A stretch of 64,000 nt of DNA from Erythroxylum novogranatense (taxonomy: Eukaryota > Streptophyta > Magnoliopsida > Malpighiales > Erythroxylaceae), in the NCBI GenBank assembly GCA_029891385.1, contig CM057228.1, positions 30,756,214 to 30,820,213 of the forward strand. Direction: 5' to 3'. The notes beneath the pieces were generated by a model. The model had not been told where the DNA came from. It ran no database searches and saw only the letters and a program-made list of their open reading frames with translations. Shown piece after piece: positions 60,100 to 64,000 of the stretch; the first letter of the stretch is position 1; each line of letters opens with the position of its first letter. A program made the translations under genes and the position numbers.

Positions 60100-60950
60100 T
60101 ATGGAGTAACATCAACTGTCTTTAATGGAACTCGCTTAGCAAGTAAACAAATGTCTCGAAAGATACCCTAAAAAATCTGTGCAAAACCTATCATTAATCG
60201 CACCATGTCTAACAAGGTTTGATTTCTCCTTTCACCACACCATTGTGCTGCGGCGTGTAAGGTGGAGTTTACTGAGATAAAATCCCATTATCTCTGAGAT
60301 AATCCAAAACTGTTGGTCTAAGCATTTTCCACCACAATCAGATCGTAATGTATTCATACTTTTACCAAGTTAGTTTTCTACTTCATTTCAATTATTTGAA
60401 CTATTCAAATGCTTGATTTGTATCTCATCGATATCTGTACCCATATCGAGAATAATCATCGATAAAGGTAATGAAGTAACGACAACCACTTCTAGCATGG
60501 ATGGACATCGGACCGCATACATCTGAATGTATTAGGTCTAATATTCCATTCTCTCGTTCACCCTTTCCTTTAAAGGATTACTTAGTCATCTTACCTAATA
60601 AACAAGATTCGCATGTGTCATATGATTCATAATCAAATGACCCTAAACATCCACTCTTATGGAGCTTTGCGATGCGTGTCTCATTTATATGGCCAAGCCG
60701 ACAATGCCATAAGTAAGTTGATTTTAAATTATCTCGATTATGTCTTTTCGCGTCATTGACATTCATAACTGGATATGACATATCTAATATGTCAACTCTA
60801 TTGCATAATGTACCAGTACCATAGAGCATTCCATTCGAACTAATAGAACAACCATTGCCACTAAAAGTCCAATGGAAACTAACTCTAATTAAACATAAAA
60901 CATACAATATGTTCTTTGTTTAAAACAGGTACAAAATGTCAATTATCCAA
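60100..60950 (-). pseudogene. Integrase region of the right-hand Copia element
   Basis: The best-preserved part (60720-60578) reads LWHCRLGHINETRIAKLHKS and CESCLLGKMTK, the pre-integrase HHCC zinc motif with both His and both Cys intact. The catalytic core downstream is recognisable only in scattered pieces with many stops. Confidence 0.8.
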
Positions 60951-61219
60951 TTTGAATACAAGCCCGAAGAGGGAGTAACAAGACATAAGTGTCACGGCTA
61001 ATGTAGCAACTCTTGCTGCATTACCTACACGAAGGTCTAGTTCTCCTTTATGAGTCGCTCATCGTCCCGAGGCCCCGTGATATCATTTCATATGTATGAG
61101 CCACAACCGTATCTAATACCGATATGTTTTGATCAGGAATAGTATTAATCTCAATGACAAACATATTTGAAGGAGTAGAGGCATCTGATGCCTTCTTCTG
61201 CTTCAAGGACTCCAGATAG

Positions 61220-61960
61220 ATTTTACAGTTTCGTCTCTAGTGGCTAGACTTGCCACAATGAAAGCAAAATCCTTTTGGGGCAGAATCTTTGGTTTTTCCT
61301 TGATGGCACTTTCCTTTGGTTTCTTGGCCCTTTTCTTCTTTGAACTAGAAGAAGAAGCATCCACCATTAGCACTTGCTATCTCTCTTGATAGCCTGCTCA
61401 GCTGTCATGAGCAGATTGATCAGCTCAGGAATTGTTGTGGATGTTTGGTTTATCTGATAGTTTATCACAAACTGTGAATAACCATCAGACAATCCATCCA
61501 GAATTAAGTCTCTACTTAACTCATAATCCATTACAAATCCTAAGACGGCCAATCTCTCAATATAGCCATTCATCTTTAGGGCATCCTGGACAGCAGATGT
61601 CCCTGGAGCCATCTTTGTGATGAAGAGAAGCCTTGAGGTCTCGAACCTTTCAGACCGAGCTTACTCATCAAACAGCTCCCTAAGATGAAATACTATAGAG
61701 TGAGCATCCATGGACTCGTGCTGCTCCTGCAGCTCTGGTGACATCGAGGCAAGCATAAAGCAAGTATCCATATCACTGTCCTTTAGATGCTTACAATATG
61801 CTTTCTGATCCTTATCAGAAGCATCAACAACAGGTGCATCTGGAAGTGGAACATCTAGGACGTATCCCAGTTCCTCAGATCTAAGAACAATTCTCAGATT
61901 CCTCAGCCAATCAAGAAAATTCGGTCCAGAATAGAGAGAGAAAATTCACACTGAAAGACT
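61220..61960 (-). pseudogene. Gag of the right-hand Copia element
   Basis: The minus-strand frame reads FLDWLRNLRIVLRSEELGYV and LDVPLP near 61920-61840, then SMSPELQEQHESMDAHSI, a stop after LRELFDE near 61660, then MAPGTSAVQDALKMNGYIER and DLILDGLSDGYSQFVINYQ (61612-61367). A decayed FCFHCGKSSH zinc knuckle follows near 61260. This is the UBN2/retrotransposon gag fold of plant Copia elements. Confidence 0.85.
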
Positions 61961-62146
61961 TCTTCAATCAACCTAGCGCGATAGAGAGAAGGAATGATAG
62001 AATAGAATTGCCTGCATGATCATAAGGACTTACATGACATGCATATGGCTCCCACTAGTTTCCTAGAATCCATAACCCTCTTTACGAATCCAGAGAAACA
62101 AAGTGACATAATGTCCTAGTGGGTCGATATCCGACATTGCTAAGAG

Positions 62147-62540
62147 TGACCTTGGGTTTACCCAACAAGCCACAACTTAGGTCAATCGGTAGGTATCGGT
62201 CATACCAATTGTATCATCGATAACCGACATTAAGAATGACCTTGAGGTTAGCTCAACAAGCCACCTTATGTCTCGGGAGATATCAGATATACCAATTACA
62301 TCTTAGACACAACTATCGATCGCTCTTTATCAACTTGTTGATGTGTGCACTTCATCAGGTATCAACTCTTTGATGCGCATACATCTGATGTATGCTACCC
62401 AATTTCGCCTCTGTCCACGTTGACCTTGAGGTTAGCTCAACAAATCAACGCTTCTAGGAAAACCGACCCATTAATCCGAAAATCTCATTTTCATGGTTCG
62501 AACATATTCGTATAAAGTGAGCTTGAGGTTAGCTCAACAA
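62147..62540. repeat. Degenerate ~92-bp repeats with TGACCTTGAGGTTAGCTCAA core
   Basis: The core occurs at 62147 (diverged), 62237, 62421 and 62518. Spacings of 90, 184 and 97 bp suggest a unit of about 92 bp with one copy degraded. It lies in the leader of the Copia element, before gag on the minus strand. No coding frame runs through it. Confidence 0.6.
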
Positions 62541-62735
62541 CCCAACTCTATAAGAACTCTGGTTCTTACCATATTAATAGAAGGCGTTAGTTTTCATATA
62601 CCGAGGAGGGATTTCGAATTCTCGACTCCAAGCTGAAGGATTATAGTCACCATGACTATATGATATGATTTAGGTTTCATCAATCACATTGAATCAATCC
62701 TTTTAATCATCCATCATCCAACCTGAGCATGCCAC

Positions 62736-62992
62736 AAGTCGACTTTCATCAAATGCAAGTCGTCTTATGCTTCTTACACAAAGTCGACTTGTATGACACA
62801 AGTCGACTTATGTCATCTGCCCATGAACAAGTCGACTTACAAGGTACTACAAGTCGACTTATACTGAGATCTTGAACAAGTCGACTTATTCTTCAAACAA
62901 GTCGACTTATCCAGAAAACAAGTCGACTTATCCAGAAAACAAGTCGACTTATCCAGCGAACAAGTCGACTTATGTCCCATATAAGTCGACTT
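62736..62992. repeat. Array of eleven AAGTCGACTT palindromes
   Basis: Exact copies start at 62736, 62781, 62800, 62829, 62851, 62878, 62899, 62920, 62941, 62962 and 62983, with a one-base variant (AAGTCGTCTT) at 62758. The last six are spaced by exactly 21 bp. Three more copies lie at the start of the 3' LTR of the same element. Confidence 0.85.
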
Positions 62993-64000
62993 ATCCAGGA
63001 AATATGCTAAAATCTCTAATCGGCTAATTCCTCAATCCATGCAATTCCAATTCTCAACACCATCATACCTAGGGTAATATCTGTAAGTTGATGCCTCAAT
63101 GAACAATTCATTGAACCATGAAAGCCTTATATGGTCAAACCATATGAAAAGCTTGAAATGAGTCAAAACTCATTAATTTCCAAATAATTTAGGAACACCC
63201 TAATTATCATCCTAAGCATCTCTAGCTAGCACATACATTATCAAATTTACTTCAGCACATGCCATAAAAAATATGACGTTCAAAACAAACAAGATAATGC
63301 AATATACTAACAAGACGCTAATGTGATCACTTCGGCATTCAAAAATTCTTGGAAAAGCAACTTCAAGAAATTCAGTTTGGCAATCATACTACATCAAGAT
63401 AACACATTTTTAATCACATTAAAAATGGTTCAAGGCATTGGAACTGAAAAAGCACACTCAATCAAGCCAAGCAAAACAGTCCCAACAATTTTCACCAAAA
63501 CTGTCCAGTTCTGTACATTGCTTGAAATGATCAATGAAAAAATTTCAATAAATCATGAGAAAATTTCATAGGTTAGTACATGCTCAGAAAATGCTACATG
63601 AATGTTTTCAGGATTTTAGGCCATCAAAAACTCAGTCAACCTAAATAACAAAACCGATTCAAAATCTGTGTTCATCAGCACAGCAATTCCCAACAGCATA
63701 GAATAAATTCGTGAATAAATATCCAATCACCTTGAAATCCAATTTCCATGCTCACAGACATTCACCAATATCTTAGAGACATGTAGGTGAAGGAAAATCC
63801 GAAAAACCATTTTTCTAGAATTTATTCTCGATTTTATACTCATGCCTGTTGCAGAATCGTTTCACAAAACAGCATCTGTAACCTTAGGGAATTAATTAGC
63901 AAAACTATATCAAATCAAATCGATAAATTCTCAAATTTCATAGACATATTCTCTAACATGTTATGAACAATCCTGGGTAGAAAAATTTCGAAAAACATAT
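62993..64000. other. Non-coding leader or flank, nothing recognised
   Basis: AT-rich sequence without domain or boundary. The 5' LTR end (TGTAGGAAAATCCC) and primer site were not found before the window edge. A weakly similar TGTAGGTGAAGGAAAATCC at 63783 is noted but not accepted as the LTR end. Confidence 0.4.

Larger units (their letters stand above)
56336..64000 (-). mobile_element. Copia element inserted in the TRIM units (5' LTR beyond the window)
   Basis: The minus-strand element reaches from its 3' LTR end at 56336 (TGTAGGAAAATCCC on the plus strand) to past the window edge. It contains a 3' LTR, polypurine tract AAGTGGGAGATT (58258-58247), RNase H, RT, integrase, gag and a long repeat-rich leader. 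AAGGT (56331-56335) should be its left target duplication. Stops and frameshifts in all domains show it is inactive. Confidence 0.8.

Noticed and set aside
63783..63801. 5' LTR end of the right-hand Copia element (TGTAGGTGAAGGAAAATCC)
   Set aside because: Only loosely similar to TGTAGGAAAATCCC and has no adjacent primer site on the gag side.

Overview
This is plant nuclear DNA, most likely from a eudicot and possibly a cucurbit; the family assignment is only an impression. It is AT-rich and gene-poor, and almost all of it is retrotransposon. LTR elements with initiator-tRNA-Met primer sites (TGGTATCAGA), plant L1 and RTE LINEs, MITE-like elements and one plant secreted-peptide gene support this. 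There is no sign of bacterial operons, CRISPR or rRNA/tRNA genes. The only apparently intact host gene is a small intronless IDA-like signalling-peptide precursor at 14538-14903 (minus).

Layout. (1) 1-11347: the 3' end of a plus-strand Sirevirus-type Copia element. It has a decayed envelope-like ORF (1-1924), a polypurine region, and a 9.1 kb LTR (2225-11347) swollen by 15 tandem copies of a ~582-bp segment that carries the LTR promoter. (2) 11348-16680: mostly host intergenic DNA with a 171-bp repeat, two MITE-like fold-back elements and the IDA-like gene. (3) 16680-19190: a degenerate L1 LINE. (4) 19628-28768: a complete but dead minus-strand Sirevirus with target duplication AGTTT, a promoter-deleted 5' LTR, gag-PR-INT-RT-RH remnants, an envelope-like ORF, and a second LTR (21338-22875) inside it. 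(5) 28774-33200: AT-rich DNA, a possible CACTA-like segment and an RTE LINE tail.

(6) 33228-54318: a nested stack of very long Gypsy-type (Tekay/Del-like) LTRs. The oldest is LTR 'C' (minus, start at 54318). It is split by a plus-strand solo LTR 'D' (37016-41397, TSD CACAA), by a two-LTR non-autonomous element 'B-int-A' (41820-50046, TSD TATAA), by a small hAT-like element (52619-53333), and on its left by LTR 'E' (34135-36793) with a leader and gag start. (7) 55626-56335: tandem TRIM-like short LTR units. (8) 56336-64000: a minus-strand Copia element inserted in the third TRIM unit. Its 3' LTR, decayed pol and gag, and a leader full of short ordered repeats are present; its 5' LTR lies beyond the window.

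The most unusual features are the promoter-bearing tandem array inside one LTR, the ~182-bp periodicity and interchangeable GC-rich palindromic islands of the giant Gypsy LTRs, and the 21-bp-phased arrays of the palindrome AAGTCGACTT in the last Copia element. All coordinates, repeat counts and target duplications were read by eye; no alignment or database search was run.
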